Below, one piece after another: positions 1-20,600 of a DNA stretch of 64,000 bases. A program made the position numbers and the translations under genes. Every line of letters starts with the position of its first letter. Positions within the stretch are counted from its first letter, which is position 1. Under the pieces are notes generated by a model that did no database searches, was not told the origin of the DNA, and was given only the letters and a program-made list of their open reading frames with translations. The DNA comes from Chlamydomonas sphaeroides (Eukaryota; Chlorophyta; Chlorophyceae; Chlamydomonadales; Chlamydomonadaceae). The stretch is from the NCBI GenBank assembly GCA_001662425.1, contig BDDC01000330.1:1030-65029 (forward strand). Reading direction: 5' to 3'.

Positions 1-8324
<8,324 letters not shown>

Positions 8325-9067
8325 GTTGCCGGCGCGGCAGGCTCACAGCTAGAGCGGCGTCCGGCTAAGAAGCGTGGGGCGTGTGGGACGGTGCCGGGGT
8401 GGGGCGGCTTGACGTGGAGCCGCCCCACGGTGGGAGGGCGTGTGGAGGTGCAACACAGTCAGCGACGCCAACGCATGTGGGGTGTCGCTGGTGCACGTCG
8501 CGTGCTTCAGCAATGCGAGGGCTGCTGGTTGGTGCACAGGCGAAGTGAGCAATCTGAGAAAGAAGGTGCGGCCTATTGGTACGCAAGCTAATGCAGCTAT
8601 GTAAGAAGTGGAGCGTACACACTGTCCAGGGCGTAATTAGGGCGACGCTAAGCCGTGGTTCCACACGGCCTGAAGGGCGCAATCGGCAAACGGGCTCTAC
8701 TTCCAAGCCCTGCGATGTCCCACCGCACTGTACTGACCGGTGGCCAAATATATACACGGCTGCAACAGGCCCGGCAGCAGCGTGGGCCTAGCCACAGTTT
8801 CGCCTGCCGCAGACGCAGGCTCGACAGCTTGCACTTCCACCTGTTCCGGGACCCTGCTGCGTAGTCCACGCTCCTTGGAAGTCTACCCGGACGTACTTGC
8901 TCGTCTTAGCGGCTTGAATTCTCCACCGATTACACGATTCTACCTTGTTCCATTCGTGCTGCAGCTGCAGCACGCACAGCGGTCCAACCAACGCCTTAAC
9001 TGACTTGTTGAGGACGACTAGGCCCCTGCAGTGGCTGCCGGGCGTTGGGCCGCGCTGGTGGTGACCG
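8325..9067. promoter_or_regulatory. Divergent intergenic region, helicase / MIF4G genes
   Basis: 743 bases between two start codons pointing outward, so it must hold both promoters and 5' leaders. It is less GC-rich than the flanking exons. A TATA-like ATATATAC lies near 8750. I see no open frame with coding character. Confidence 0.5.
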
Positions 9068-12000
9068 ATGGCACCCATGGCAATTCCCACGCCAGCTGCT
9101 TCTGTGCCCAGCGAGAGCCAACAGCAGCAGAGTATCGCGGCCTGCCTCGCGAAGCTCAAGCCGGGGCACTTCCAGACAAAGAGGCTCGCGTTTGAGCTTC
9201 GCGACGTCGGTGCGTACTCGCTTCCACTTGGCCGGGACTGGGGCGCTCGCAAGCTGCACCGTGCAAGAAGGGCCCTGTGGCTGCCGTGGGGGCTGCAAAG
9301 GTGAAAACCCGGTTGTGCGGCTGCTATCGACACAAAACACGCCTGTGGTCTCCGCCGCAGGCTTTACGCCCTCGGGCACTCTGGCCACGCTCCAGTTCCT
9401 GGTCCGCTCCATCTATGAGCGGGCTGTGACCGACCCTGAGCGCTTCGCGGTGCCCTGCGCGGCGCTGTGCTTCTCCCTCACCCCAATTCTCCCAACCTTC
9501 AAGCCGCCAGGTATGCGCTGGGACCGGGGTTAGTGGTGGGCAACTTCGCCACTGCCACCGCACGCTTACATCTGCGCCGCTTTTCGCAGGGGCTATCACG
9601 GCTGCTGCCAAGGCCAAACGGATAGACTTTCGGCAAACGCTGCTCAACCTGGCGCAGCGCGAATTCGAGGCGGCCTGCGAGCAGGCTGCACAGCCGCAGC
9701 CGCCCGCCGAGGCGCCGCAGCAGGGCCTGGGCAGCGGCCTGTCCGGCTGCCTCCTGTTTTTGGCCGCCCTGTACCTCCACAGCCTGCTCACCGACCGGTG
9801 AGGGCCGCGTGACAGGGCTGGTGTGTTGGGACAAGCCCGCATGGCATTTCTCCTGTGCCATGCATGGCTCCTACCGCTGCTTGTTGCCTTCACGAGACCG
9901 TCAGCCTGCGCCATAGCCTGCAGCCACAAGCGGCAGCCAATTGCCGTTGCTGACCACGCTTCGGGCGCGCCCCACAGGATCATGCTCGCGTGCCTGACGG
10001 CAGTGGCGCAAGGCAGCTGCGTCAAGGCGGCGTCAGGCGCCGGACGCAGTGGAGACGGAACGGATGCGTTGGCGGGCCGCCGCGGGCAGCTGCGCGTCGA
10101 GTGCCTGGTGAAGGCCCTCACCATGACAGGCCGACAGGTGCGTTGCTGTGCCACCCTGATAGGGCGTGATACCTTCTGTTGCGTTGTATGCACGCGGTGC
10201 GCTTTGCGCCTTGGCAAGCTGGTCGAGCGTGTTGGGCTTGCATGCCCTTGGAACATGGGATATAACAGGCTACCCACCCTCCTGCCCGCTATTGCCCTGC
10301 ACACACACAGCTTGACGAGTGCCTGGCGGCGCAGCACCGCCCGGCGCTGGACGAGCTGTACGGCCAGCTGGCTGCCGTACACCAGCGCCCGCCGGCCGAG
10401 CAGCTGACGCCCGAGCTGCAGACGGCGCTGGGGTCGCTGCTGGAGGCGCGCGTCGGCGGGTGGTCCACGGCGCTGCCTCTCCCCAGTAGCGCCGTTTCGC
10501 CCGTCGCCGCGCCGGCGGCGGTGCACGCCTCGCACGGTGCCGGCGCCAACGAGAACGTCAATAGCGCGACCCCCAATGGCCGCCCTGCAGTATCGGCGCC
10601 TGTGACGCCGGCGGCCGCCGCGCTGCGGTCCGGGGGCCTCGGCTCAGCGAGCATCAGCCCTGTGGCGGCGGCGGCTTCTGCCGCCGCTGCGCCATCGCAG
10701 ACGCCCCAGTACGCGTCGCTGCGACGGGTGCAGGTAGTGGGCTCGGGCATGTCGTCCCGCGGCTCCAGCACTAACCTGGACGGCCTGTGGAACCTGAGCG
10801 TGGACTCGTACGAGGAGACCCGGCGGCAGCTGCTGGCTAGCATGCCCTCCAGCTCCCCCGCCACACTGGAGGTGCGGGCCGGGGCCAACGCTGTGGTGGT
10901 GTGGGGCCAGGCGCAGTTAGCTGTTACGGCCTGCAGACAGGCAGGCCCTGGCGTTGTCTTGATCGAGCTGACCCCGATCGAGGCAGCCGACCCACATCCA
11001 GGCACACCCGTGTACCTGGTGCGGACTTGTGGCACGTAGCACAAGCGGCTGGTTGGCGTCCGGGTGCCCAAGAGCTTGTATACTCGCGCGCCCATTCCCT
11101 CCTGCAGGCCGTGGCCGATGAGCTCGTCGACTGTGCCGTGGCGGCCGCCGGCGGGGACGGCTTGGGTGGGCCGGACCGGGGGCGGCAGCCCTTCCTCGTG
11201 CCCGCGGCGTCGGCCGGCGCGGTGGCGGGCGGCGAGCCGGAGCCAGCCGCCAGCGATGCGGACTGGGCGGCGGCGGTGCAGCGGCAGTGGGACGAACAGT
11301 CGCAGGCGTGCGAGATCTACGTCCGCCTGTGCGTGGAGGCGGTGCAGGGCATCAGCGCCAGCCCCAGCAACGGTTCGAGCGCATCCCCCGCAAGCAACGG
11401 GGCCGTGTCTCCCTCGGAGAACGGCAGCGCCCAGGGCCCGTCCGACACGGGCCGTGCTTTCCGCCGGCTGCTGCTGTCGGCCACGCAGTCCCACTTCGAG
11501 CGCTGCCTCGCGGCCCTGGCCCCGGGCAGCGCGGCGCACCCGCCGCCGTCTCCGGCGGGGGCCGCCGACTCGCCCGCGGTGCAGCCGCTGGTCTCTCCGA
11601 AGCCGCAGCGGCCGGAGGGGTCCGCTGCCATCGGCGCCGGCGGGGGAAGTGCCGGCAGCGGCTGCTCCACGCCGCCGAGCACCGCCTCGCCGTCGCCCTC
11701 GCCACCGCCGGGCGCACTGCCGGGCCTGCGCCGGGCGTGGGCGGACATGCCGGCGGTGGCGCCCGACGCTGCGGCCGCACTGACTCGCGGCCGCGGCATC
11801 TGCCACCTGCTGCTGGGGCTGCTGCGGCACGGTGTGCTCACGCCGCGCATCGTGCTGCACTGCGCTGCTGCGCTGGTGGACGGCGGCGAGCGGGGCTCGA
11901 GCGGCTGCCTGCAGTGCTCCTGCATCCTGCTGGCGGGCTTGGGGCAGCAGGTGCGCTGGGCCAGGGGTGCCAACCCGTGGGTTGTGGGCTGGGCCAGGCC

Positions 12001-12374
12001 AGGGGCCAGTCGTGCACCACGCCTCAAGCCTTGGCCAGATGCGGATGCACTAAGGCGCCTTGATATGCATGTCAGCTTGTGTTCACGCCCGATCCACATG
12101 CTGCCCGACCCACATTGGTCCGACCCACATGCGGACAGTATGTTAAAGCTCGCCTGACGCACGCGCGCCCATCGTTCTCGCTGCGCAGGCGCAGCAATTC
12201 AAGGCGCCCGAGGCGGCAGCATTCCAGGCCCTGGCCAAGCGGCTGCAGGGCCTGGCGCAACCGGCTGAGGGCGCGGCCGAGGGCGGCAGCGACGAGGAGT
12301 CGTCGGAGGCGGCGCAGCAGCGGCGGCGCTTCCTGGCGTGGCTCGCCAACCGTCTTGGCGCCTGCCAGGCGTGA
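9068..12374 (+). CDS. Tandem MIF4G-domain protein (eIF4G/iso4G-like HEAT repeats)
   Basis: Seven exons: 9068-9209, 9361-9510, 9590-9797, 9978-10137, 10311-10871, 11108-11950, 12189-12374. They give 749 residues with all phases closing. The first MIF4G domain (about residues 25-260) shows the eIF4G/eIFiso4G pattern: LKPGHFQTKRLAFELRD, then FLVRSIYERAVTDPERFA, FRQTLLNLAQREFE and RIMLACLTAV. After a Ser/Pro/Ala linker, a second copy appears at about residues 350-720 with the same landmarks: CEIYVRLCVEAV, FRRLLLSATQSHFE and LLRHGVLTPRIVL. MIF4G domains are helical platforms that bind eIF4A, eIF3, RNA or decay factors, so a role in translation or mRNA fate is likely. No eIF4E-binding motif or MA3 domain was recognised, so it is not a canonical eIF4G. 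The start is the first ATG in frame with the first domain; the acceptors at 9360 and 9589 restore the family alignment. Confidence 0.8.
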
Positions 12375-12485
12375 GCCAATCGTGCGGCGCGGGCGGCGGC
12401 TGCAACGGCGAAGGCCGCTTCGTAGGCGCTACGGCGCGATTGAAGTGCAGACAGCGCGAGCAGTCCCTGGTGTGCGGTAGGCGAG

Positions 12486-12545
12486 GCTGTGTGTTCAACT
12501 TTACAGGGCGGAAATAGAGTACCACCCCGCACGCGGCACGCCCTG
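12486..12545 (-). repeat. Dispersed repeat, copy 4
   Basis: In the 3' UTR region of the MIF4G gene. The reverse complement reads GGCGTGCCGCGTGCGGGG, then GGTACTCTATTTCCGCCC and AAAGTTGAACACACA, joining features of copies 1 and 2. Confidence 0.75.
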
Positions 12546-13551
12546 TGTGTGTCGGCCGGGGCCAGGGGCGCATTGGCCTGCCCGTCGACGGCGGCGCGGG
12601 CGGCGGTTGCTGCTGAGGTCAATCCACTTGTGCCAGCATTGCGGCACGCTAGGGTGTCCGCGGAACCGCTGCCCGCGCAGCACGGAGAGCTTCTACATTC
12701 ATGTCGGCAGGGGGCGCGCTGGCAGGACCCAGCACGGCGGGTCGGAGCTGGTCCCTGGCACCCGGCGTAGGCTGGCGCTGATTGCGACTGGGTCGGGTTG
12801 CCGCGACCTTGCGGCCCCCTACCATCTGTCATGCCGCGCTTTCATTGCGCGCGGGGGCAATAGCCCCGGGCGCTAGGCGACAAAGCGGCGGGGGGCGGGA
12901 CGGGTGCCGCCGTGGTGGTAATCTGGCCGCCCGGGCGGCGGGGTTTTTACAATAGAGGTTCCGCTGTGCGGGGCCGGTTGTGTGTCAGTGCCCTGTGCCC
13001 GTCTTTGTTTGGCCCTCATGTGGTGGCTCGTGTGTGTCAGGTGCATTGAGGTGCGTTTTCGGTACTGTCGTACGCTGACTACACGTACCGTAGGCTGTGG
13101 TGTGGTGTGTTTTTGCTCGCGCCGTGCGTTCTGCGCGGTATCCATTTGGGAGGGCGAGGTGCGCTGGCCGTGCGGCGGCCAGCATCGCCAGCGCGGGCTG
13201 TTTCCGCGGTGGTTGGCTTGCCACGTTATGGCAGCAGGGGTGCTAGACGTTTTGTGTTTCGTGGCAACGGCAGATAGGAGCTCGCTGGTCTGCAGGAGGA
13301 GACTGTCTGCGGAGGACGGCAGGCGTTCGGTACAGGTGTGGGCGCAGGAGGTGCATACGACGAGTTAGGCCCTGAGGGTGGTCACTGGCCGTGCGGCTTT
13401 GCAACAGCACACACGCACGCCACCCTGTGTCCATCCAAAGCTATAGCCTTCCGCACTGTCCCACTTCCGCGTGGCCCCGCGGCTCTGGCACAGGCTGGTC
13501 CCGATCGCCGGCGCGCCAGGGGCAAGCGGAGGGTGCGTGCCTCGGCTCTTT

Positions 13552-13556
13552 TGTAA
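13552..13556 (+). promoter_or_regulatory. TGTAA poly(A) signal candidate
   Basis: TGTAA is the standard polyadenylation motif of Chlamydomonas-type algae. This copy is the first one I found downstream of the MIF4G stop on the same strand. Confidence 0.45.
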
Positions 13557-13799
13557 CCCTGAACCATAATACCGCCAAAACAGTTACATTGTGAGAGGAA
13601 CATCCTAAGCTGCACTGCACGGCAGCCAACCTTCACAGAGCATCGTGAACGAAGACATCGCTAGGGCAACTCGACGCAGTCAACTGCAGTGCGCAAACTC
13701 GTCACATGGCTTTATAGCCACAAATTATGATTGCTAGGTAGGCAGCGCTAAGTTCGCGGCGCTAGGTCTTCGCGAGCCTGCATCGGCTGCGCGCTCGCT

Positions 13800-16686
13800 A
13801 TGGCGCAACTGGGCGAGCTCGAGCGCGCTAAGCGCCAGCGTCTGCAGGAGGCCTATTCGGACCTGCGCCCGGCAGCCCAGCCGTCTCCGCCAGCGGGTGC
13901 TGATAAGGTACCCCTCGCTGCTGAGGGCTGCCGTGCCGTGCCGTGCGGCAAGCCCGGCCGCCACCACCCCTCCCATACTGGCGCTGCAGGCTAAGCTCAG
14001 GACCCTGCTCGGCCGCGGTGCCGCTGGCAGCCGTGGCCCCAGCGGCGAAGCAGCCAGCGGCGGCGCCGACGCCATCTGGGCCATGGCCGCCGAGGCCGCT
14101 GCCGCCATCGGCGGCGTGGGCGACGGCGGCAGCGCGACCAAGCGGCCCCGCCGCGCCGCCGCCCTGGCCAGTGCTGCTCCTGCTGCCGCCGTCCCAGCGG
14201 CTCAGCGGTCCCACAGCGCGCCCGCCGCAGCCGCCACCGTCGCGCCCCGATGGACGCCGCCCAGCAGCTCCAGCAGCCGCGCCAGCGGCGGCGGCGGCGG
14301 CCGTGGCCGCGGCTGTCCGGCGCGTCGGGTCGTGCCGCCGCATCCCATGGCTGGCGGCTTCCTGGTGGAGGAGGACCCCGTAGAGCGCCTCACCAGACTG
14401 CCGCCGGCAGCGCCAGCGCCTGGCGCCTTGCCCGGGCCTGGCCCCGGCCCGCATCCGGCCGCGGTGGCGGCGGCGCCTGTCGGCGCCGCCGCTGCCCGCC
14501 ACGGCGTCACCTCAGCGGGTGGCGGAACGGACGACCTGGAGGATGTAGACGTTCCCAGCGATGTGGAGGTGGCGCTGATGAGCATCAGGTGGGCTGCGCA
14601 ACTTTGGTGCCAAGGAGGCGTGAGGGGAGAGGTCGCTGGCGCGTGACGCCCGGGGCAGTTTATGGGCCAACAGTATGGGCCGAGCAGTGTCCCTGGGCCT
14701 TCGCCGTGCCAACGCACGTTGCGTGGGGGCCTCCTGCGGTCCTCGCCTGCCTGCTCCTCGCCCCTGTGCCGCCCCGCCGCCCAGATCGGACCTGCGTTCG
14801 CACCCCGGCTCCTGCGGCCTGCCGCCCATCGCGCTGCGCTGCCAGCTGAGGGCTCTGCTGCCGCAGCTTGACGGCCTGGAGCGGGCGGTGGACGAGGCGC
14901 GGCGGGCCAAAGCAGTGCGGCTGTTCAGGCTGCCCACGGGTGGGTGGGGCCGAGGGGGTTGGAGAGGAGGGCAGGGAAGGGCGAAGGAGGCATCCAGGGC
15001 AGGACAAGGCCGGGCAAGGGCTGGCTCTTGCGGTGGGTGCGTTGCGGCGTAGAGGGCAACGGAGGAGGGGAGAGGGGAGCTCGAGGCAGACAGTGCTGCG
15101 TGTGGGAGTGAGGATGAGGGGATGAGGGCGAAGAGGCAAGCAAGGGGTGGCAGGATGTCAGGATGTACGGTAGGCGATGTTGCAGAGGCATGTGGAGCGG
15201 CATGGGCCGGTGGGCGCCCTGGTGCCGCGCGCCTCGCTGCACAGGAGCGGTCGCCGCTTCAAATCCAGGGGAGGACCTTGCCCATGCCCGCAGGCACGGA
15301 CGAGTTCGGCCTGCTGCTGACGTCAGACTACCGAGCTGCCGTACGGCAGGCGGCGGACGCGGCATTGGCAGACGCAGACAAGGCCGCCGCAGCCGGCGGC
15401 GGCGGCCCGGTGGCGGGCCGTGCGCAGTCGGCGCCCGGCGCGCTAGGCGGTCCTACGGCCGCTGCCGTCGCTTCCGCGGGCGCGTATGGGGCCTACGGCG
15501 GCGGCGACCAGGAGAAGCCCGGCGGCGGCAGGGCGCCGGCCCGGACCAGCCGCTGGCACTCCGCCGCCGAGGCCTTCCTGTCTGGTGTCGTGGATCGCTT
15601 CACAGACTTTGAGCTGTCGCAGCAGCACCTCGCGCGGCTGCTGGCGGCGGCGCCGCGGCCGCAGCCGGCGCCGGCGCCCGTGGCGGCGCCGGCGCGGCCG
15701 CCGCTGCCTTCGCAGGCGCTGTTGTCGCGGCCGGCGGCGCCGGCGGCGTCTGGGCCCGGGCGGACGAGCGCCGAGGAGGTGGAGGAGCAGGTGGGGCCCT
15801 CCCCTCGCACCCGCCACCGCCTCCGACCACGCACCCCTCGCGCCATGGCCAAACCCGGCGGCCCTCGTGCCACTCCCGGCCCTCGCCGCACTTCCCTCCA
15901 GATCAGCCTGCTGCTGCATATGGGTGCCATCGCGCGGCACACGGACGGCGACGCGGACGCCTTCGTGCTGGCGGTGCCGGGCGCGGGCAAGCTGGTCAAG
16001 GTGGGGGCCGGGGCGCACCAGGGCGGCACGGCGCGCCACGGTCCGGGGAACGGGGTTGAAGGCGGCCAAGGTACCGTGCATGTTTCTGTTTCAGTCATAA
16101 GGGTATCGTACATGATGGCGCGTGCTCCGCTGCGCGTGCGGCGAAGTCTGGGGTCGGAGGGGTGGCGCGGCGACCGGCGGACCAGCGGCCTCGGAATGTC
16201 CAGGACGCAAGGGGTGAAGCAGCAGCAGCGCAGCTGGCCTTGCTGCCCGCCCGACCACGCTTCCTTCCGTGTGCGCCCTCCCTGTGCAGGCAGTGATCGG
16301 GGGCCGGCGCGAGCTGACGGCCTGGCTGTCCAAACGCCAGCACCGCGAGGCGCCGGAGGAGCAGGTGCGGCCGTGTACGCAGCGCCAGGTCGTTGCGCGG
16401 CCGCGGCGCCGGCGCCCCTTCCCCACGGCTGCCCGCACCTCTCTCGCACACGTCGTGTAGCACCACTGCCGTGCCCACTGTCGTGCCCGCGTTCCCTCGC
16501 CGGCTGCCCGCCTCCCCTCCTCGCCCCCCGCAGGTGGCCAAGCTGAGGCTGCGCTCCTCGCCGCTGCCGCCCAGCTACCACGTGCTGGACCTGGCGGGCC
16601 GCGGGGCGGCGCTGCGGCTGCCCAGCACCTGCGGGCCCATGGTGCGGCTGGCGGGGCCGCGGCGGGGCGGGCCGCAGCTGGGCTGA
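13800..16686 (+). CDS. STK19: STK19-family winged-helix protein
   Basis: Seven exons: 13800-13907, 13990-14588, 14785-14939, 15294-15790, 15902-16000, 16290-16364, 16534-16686. They give 561 residues with all phases closing. The C-terminal half follows the STK19 family landmarks in order: PPIALRCQLRALLPQLDGLE, FGLLLTSDYRAAVRQ, AEAFLSGVVDRFTDFELSQQ, LLLHMGAIARHTDG, FVLAVPGAGKLVKAVIGGR and PSYHVLDLAGRGAALRLPST. In animals STK19 is a tandem winged-helix DNA-binding protein of transcription-coupled repair; its kinase label is considered wrong. The N-terminal 250 residues are Ala/Gly/Pro-rich with an acidic patch (DDLEDVDVPSDVE) and have no assigned domain, which makes this protein longer than the animal ones. 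Convergent with RSP7; the two stops are 980 bp apart. Confidence 0.85.
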
Positions 16687-17666
16687 CGAGGGGGCGCCGG
16701 AAGGCGGGCGGGCGGGCGGTGGGGGGGTTCCTTGAAAGGAATTGGAGGCGAGCGCCTGCGGCCTGCGGTCGATATGGGCTGCCAGCCACTCCCGCGGTGG
16801 ATGGAGTGAACCCGACCCTGTGAGTCACGCGGCGGGGGTGGGGGCAGTTGGGGCTGGTGGCGCGAGCAGCGGCGGGCCGTGCAGCCGTCATGCTGCCTTT
16901 GCTGGGGAGCGCGCGGGATGAGGGGGAATGAACGCACGGACGTGGGCGAATGCCGGGTCGGCACAAGCGCTGCGCGACTGTGACGCTGTGGGGCTGTGCT
17001 TGCGAGTGCACGGCTGTAGACGAGTGTGTGCTGTGTGAGAGGAAGCAGGATGCGGCGGTCGCTGGCGCTGTGGAGCTCTGTGCAGGTCGGAGCGTCGGAC
17101 GCTGCCTTGCGATCTGCAAGGCTGGGACTGGAACACTGGATGCTGCATGATCCTTGCCGCCCCCTGCTCCCTCGTCCGCCGTGGCTCAGCAATGAGCGAC
17201 CCTGCGTTCGGCCGCTCACAGGCAGCTCCCACAGGCCAGCGCTTGGCCCGGCGGGCGCTCAGCCGCAACGCGGCCGCCTGCGGGCCCTGGCCCAGCGGGC
17301 CCCCACCGCCGCCGCATGACACACCTCTGGTACGGAGACACATCCCAAGCGGCCGCCTCTGGACGCTCGAGCCCAAAACCACGCCCCGGCATCGCACGAG
17401 CGCGCAAACCCTCAGACGTCAGTGTTCTTCCAGGAGAGTCAGTGCCTGTGCAAAGCGCTGCCGCAAGCCCACCGGTGCATCGCCACCCGTGCGTAAAGCC
17501 TGCCTTCCCTGCGCCCTTCCTGCCTTTCCCCCCCCGTTCCGCCCTCCGCCGCCCCGCGCCCGCCCCACTCACACGAACCCCGCCACACCCCACGCCCTTT
17601 ACTCTACCCCTACTCCTTCCTCCCCCACCTACCCAGCCCGCCCACACGTGCCGCCCGCCCACAGGC
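16687..17666. other. Convergent 3' regions
   Basis: 980 bases between the stops of the STK19-like gene (+) and RSP7 (-). These should be the 3' UTRs of both. No TGTAA is obvious on the plus strand, and I see no gene in it. Confidence 0.5.
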
Positions 17667-20600
17667 TCACGCGTCCTCCTCGGCCTCGTCGCCGCCCTCG
17701 CCCTGCCCGCCCTCCTCGCCCTCGCCGCCCTGAGCGCCCATGTTGGCGATGTAGGACTCGCGCTCCAAGTGCTCCAGCGCATCACAGATGAAGTTGACCA
17801 GCTCCGTCCAGTCCACGGTGCCGCTCTCGTCCGCGTCGATGGCCGCGAACATGGCCTGGCAGTCGGGGGCACCGGGGCGGCGCGAGGGGGTGTCAGAGTG
17901 CAGATCAAGTCGAGGGCGGCATCAACCTCGGGGGCGCGGGGGACAGTGGCAGGGGTTGGTGGGCGGAGCGGGGAACGGCAGGTCGGGGCCGGGTTTGATG
18001 CTTGCGTGGAATGCGCCCATGTTCGCTGCATGTTGCTGGACAAACCGGTCATCCAAGCACGCCTCCCTGCAGTTGAGGTGCCTTGGCGCGTGCCCTGTCC
18101 TCGGCCCCGCCCCTGTCGCTCCCCTTCGTTTGCCCCCATCTGCCGCCCGCACCTTCATGTGCTGGTCGCTGAGCGCCAGGTTGGCGTCCGGCGCCAGGCT
18201 GTTGAGCGACTCCAGCACCTGAGTCACCTGCGGCAGCGTCAGCTGGCCCGCCCCCTCCACGTCCACCTGCTGGAAGGCGCCCTCCAGCACGCTGCGCAGC
18301 TGGTCAAGGTCCAGCGCGCCCAGCGCCTGCAGGGGAGGAGGGCCGGGGCAGGAGGGGCGGGCGCAGGGGCAGTGAGGGAGGAGGCGTGGCAGGCGTCAGG
18401 GTGCCGTTGCCGGGAGGCCCGCCCACTGGCCGGAGGGAGACATGCAGGGCTGCAAAGCCACGCTGCGTGCAAGCATGTCCTTGGGAGCACCCGAGCCATT
18501 GCATCTCGCGCGACGGGGCCCCCCCTCACCTGGATGCCGCCCGCCTCCGCCACCGCCTTGATGGCGGCCATGCGGCCCTTCATGGTCTCCACGTCGTACA
18601 GCGAGCGGATGATGGAGGCCGCCAGCGGCGTGAACTGGATGTACTGCACCATGCCGTCGGGCGTGGTGGGCGCCTGGCTGAGCAGGCTCACCATCTGCAG
18701 CGTCGTCAGGCCCAGCGCCTTGTACGACAGCTCCTTGAAGATGGACTTGACCTGCCGTACGTACCCAGATACGGCACGGGAGGGCACCATATAAGCGGCA
18801 GTCAGTGTATCGGCGCCAGGTTCAGCGCCGTGCGAGGCCAGCGGCAGCGGCTGGCATCCGGCCGCATCCCGACCCGGCCTCGGGGCGTGGGACGCAGCAG
18901 CGCAACCGCAGCCGCACCTGGCGCTGGCTGAGCTGGCCCGTGTTGTCGGGGTCGGCCTCCCGGAAGGCACTTAGCAGCATCTGCTGCAGCTCGTCTGCGT
19001 TGCCCAGGATGTCGCTGACCACAATCTCGTCCTTGAAGCGCTCCACGAGCACCTGGCAGAAGGGTAGCGTCGGAGGAGCGAGTTGGGTGGGGTCGTCGAG
19101 GAAGGGTGGGGTGCCGTGCACACAGGGGGCCCGCGGCAGCAGCAGCCAGAGGCCGGCTGACGGTGGCCGAGGGGTGTCTGTGAGCGTGCCAGGCGGTGCC
19201 AATGGCCGCTGGCCAGGTGGCGCACCTGGAAGCAGACGGGGATGAACTCCTCGTACGACACCAGGCCGTCCCTGTCCACGTCGATGTGCGACAGGATGAG
19301 GTTGATGTCCTTGCGCGTGAGGCCCAGCTCCGCGGCCTTGAGCGCCTCCTTGAACTCGTGCCTGGTGGCGGGGGCCAGATGGGGGGTCAAATCAGGGCCA
19401 GGCGGGTTGGGTCGGGTCATGGCAGGCGCACGCGGGACTGGGACTGGTTCCATCAGCTAGACGCGCTGGGGTGGGGAGCGACGGAGGCGCAGCTCCTCTG
19501 CATACCTGTTGAGCTGGCCGCTGCCGTCGGCGTCGGCCTTCTTGAACACCTTGAGCATCAGCGCCTGCGGCAGGGCAGCGCCGATAGCAGCGCGGACAGG
19601 GCGGCGCGTGAGCGGACACCCCACTGCCCACAGCGCGGCATGCTGTCTCAGCTGGCTCATGGCATCGCTCTGTGTCCCCGCACCACACCACGCCGCGGCC
19701 CCATGGCTGCCCTGCTGCCCCTGCCCACACGCGCACCCCGCTCACCTCGAGCTCCGGCTGCGGCAGTCCGTGCAGCAGCATGGTCTCCACCTCGCTGCGC
19801 ACCATGGTTTCCACGCCGTGCATCATGGCCTTGGCCTGCTCCTTGGCCTGGCAGGGACGGGACATGCAGAGGCGGCAGACCGCAGGACGCGGGCGCGGTA
19901 TTGGGGCTCCAATCGCGCAAAAGAAGCCAGAAACGGGGACACGACTCGGAGGCACGGACGCGGACCAACATCGCCAAGCCCTTACCTTAATGCTCTGCAG
20001 AATGTCGATCATGATGGGCAGGAACTCCTTGTACTGGATGACGTCGTCATCGTTCTCGTCCGCCTCTGCCAGGATCTGGCGGATTTGCCTGCGCGCGCGT
20101 GCGGCGGCGGCGGCAGCGGCAGCGGCGGCAGGGAAGCGCGGGGCGTGTCAACACGGAAGTGCACCTCACAGGATAGGACCACGTCCGGACCGCCCACGCC
20201 GCCGGGACGTGCTTGACACCATGCCACGAGGTACTCGTCGGTGGGGGTGACATGGCCGCTGGCCGCCCGGACACACTTGAGGGCCTGGCCACCGCGGCAT
20301 GCTTCGCGGCCGTGCGGCCTGCGCTGCTGGCTCACCGGTCGGTGAGTTTGAGATTGGCGTTTTTGAGCACGCTGCTGAACTCCTGCCGATCCAGGAAGCC
20401 GCTGTGGTCCGCGTCCGCCTCGATAAACAGCTCTGGGGGCCAGGGAGGTCACATCACAGTTGGGTGCTGCTTTTGTACGGAGCGAAGCCGGGCACTCCCT
20501 GCCATGCCGCAGCCGACGGCCACAGAAGTCTAGACCACACGCGCAGTCTCGGCTGCGGTGACATAGCAGCCCCTCGGCGGAGGCCGTCAGGCTTGGCTCC

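Larger units (their letters stand above)
12375..13799 (+). other. Long 3' UTR / intergenic region
   Basis: The 1.4 kb after the MIF4G stop has no convincing coding frame. It carries one copy of the dispersed repeat (about 12486-12545) and a TGTAA motif at 13552-13556. That is the likely poly(A) signal of the MIF4G gene and would imply a 3' UTR of about 1.2 kb. The last 240 bases are the probable promoter and leader of the STK19-like gene. Confidence 0.5.

Noticed and set aside
10289..11860. A 500-residue open frame on the minus strand opposite the MIF4G gene
   Set aside because: GC-rich codon bias keeps antisense frames open; it is Arg/Ala/Pro/Ser soup without motifs, and the plus strand has a phased family match.
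15493..16581. Long minus-strand frame opposite the STK19-like gene
   Set aside because: Runs across introns of the real gene and has no domain character.
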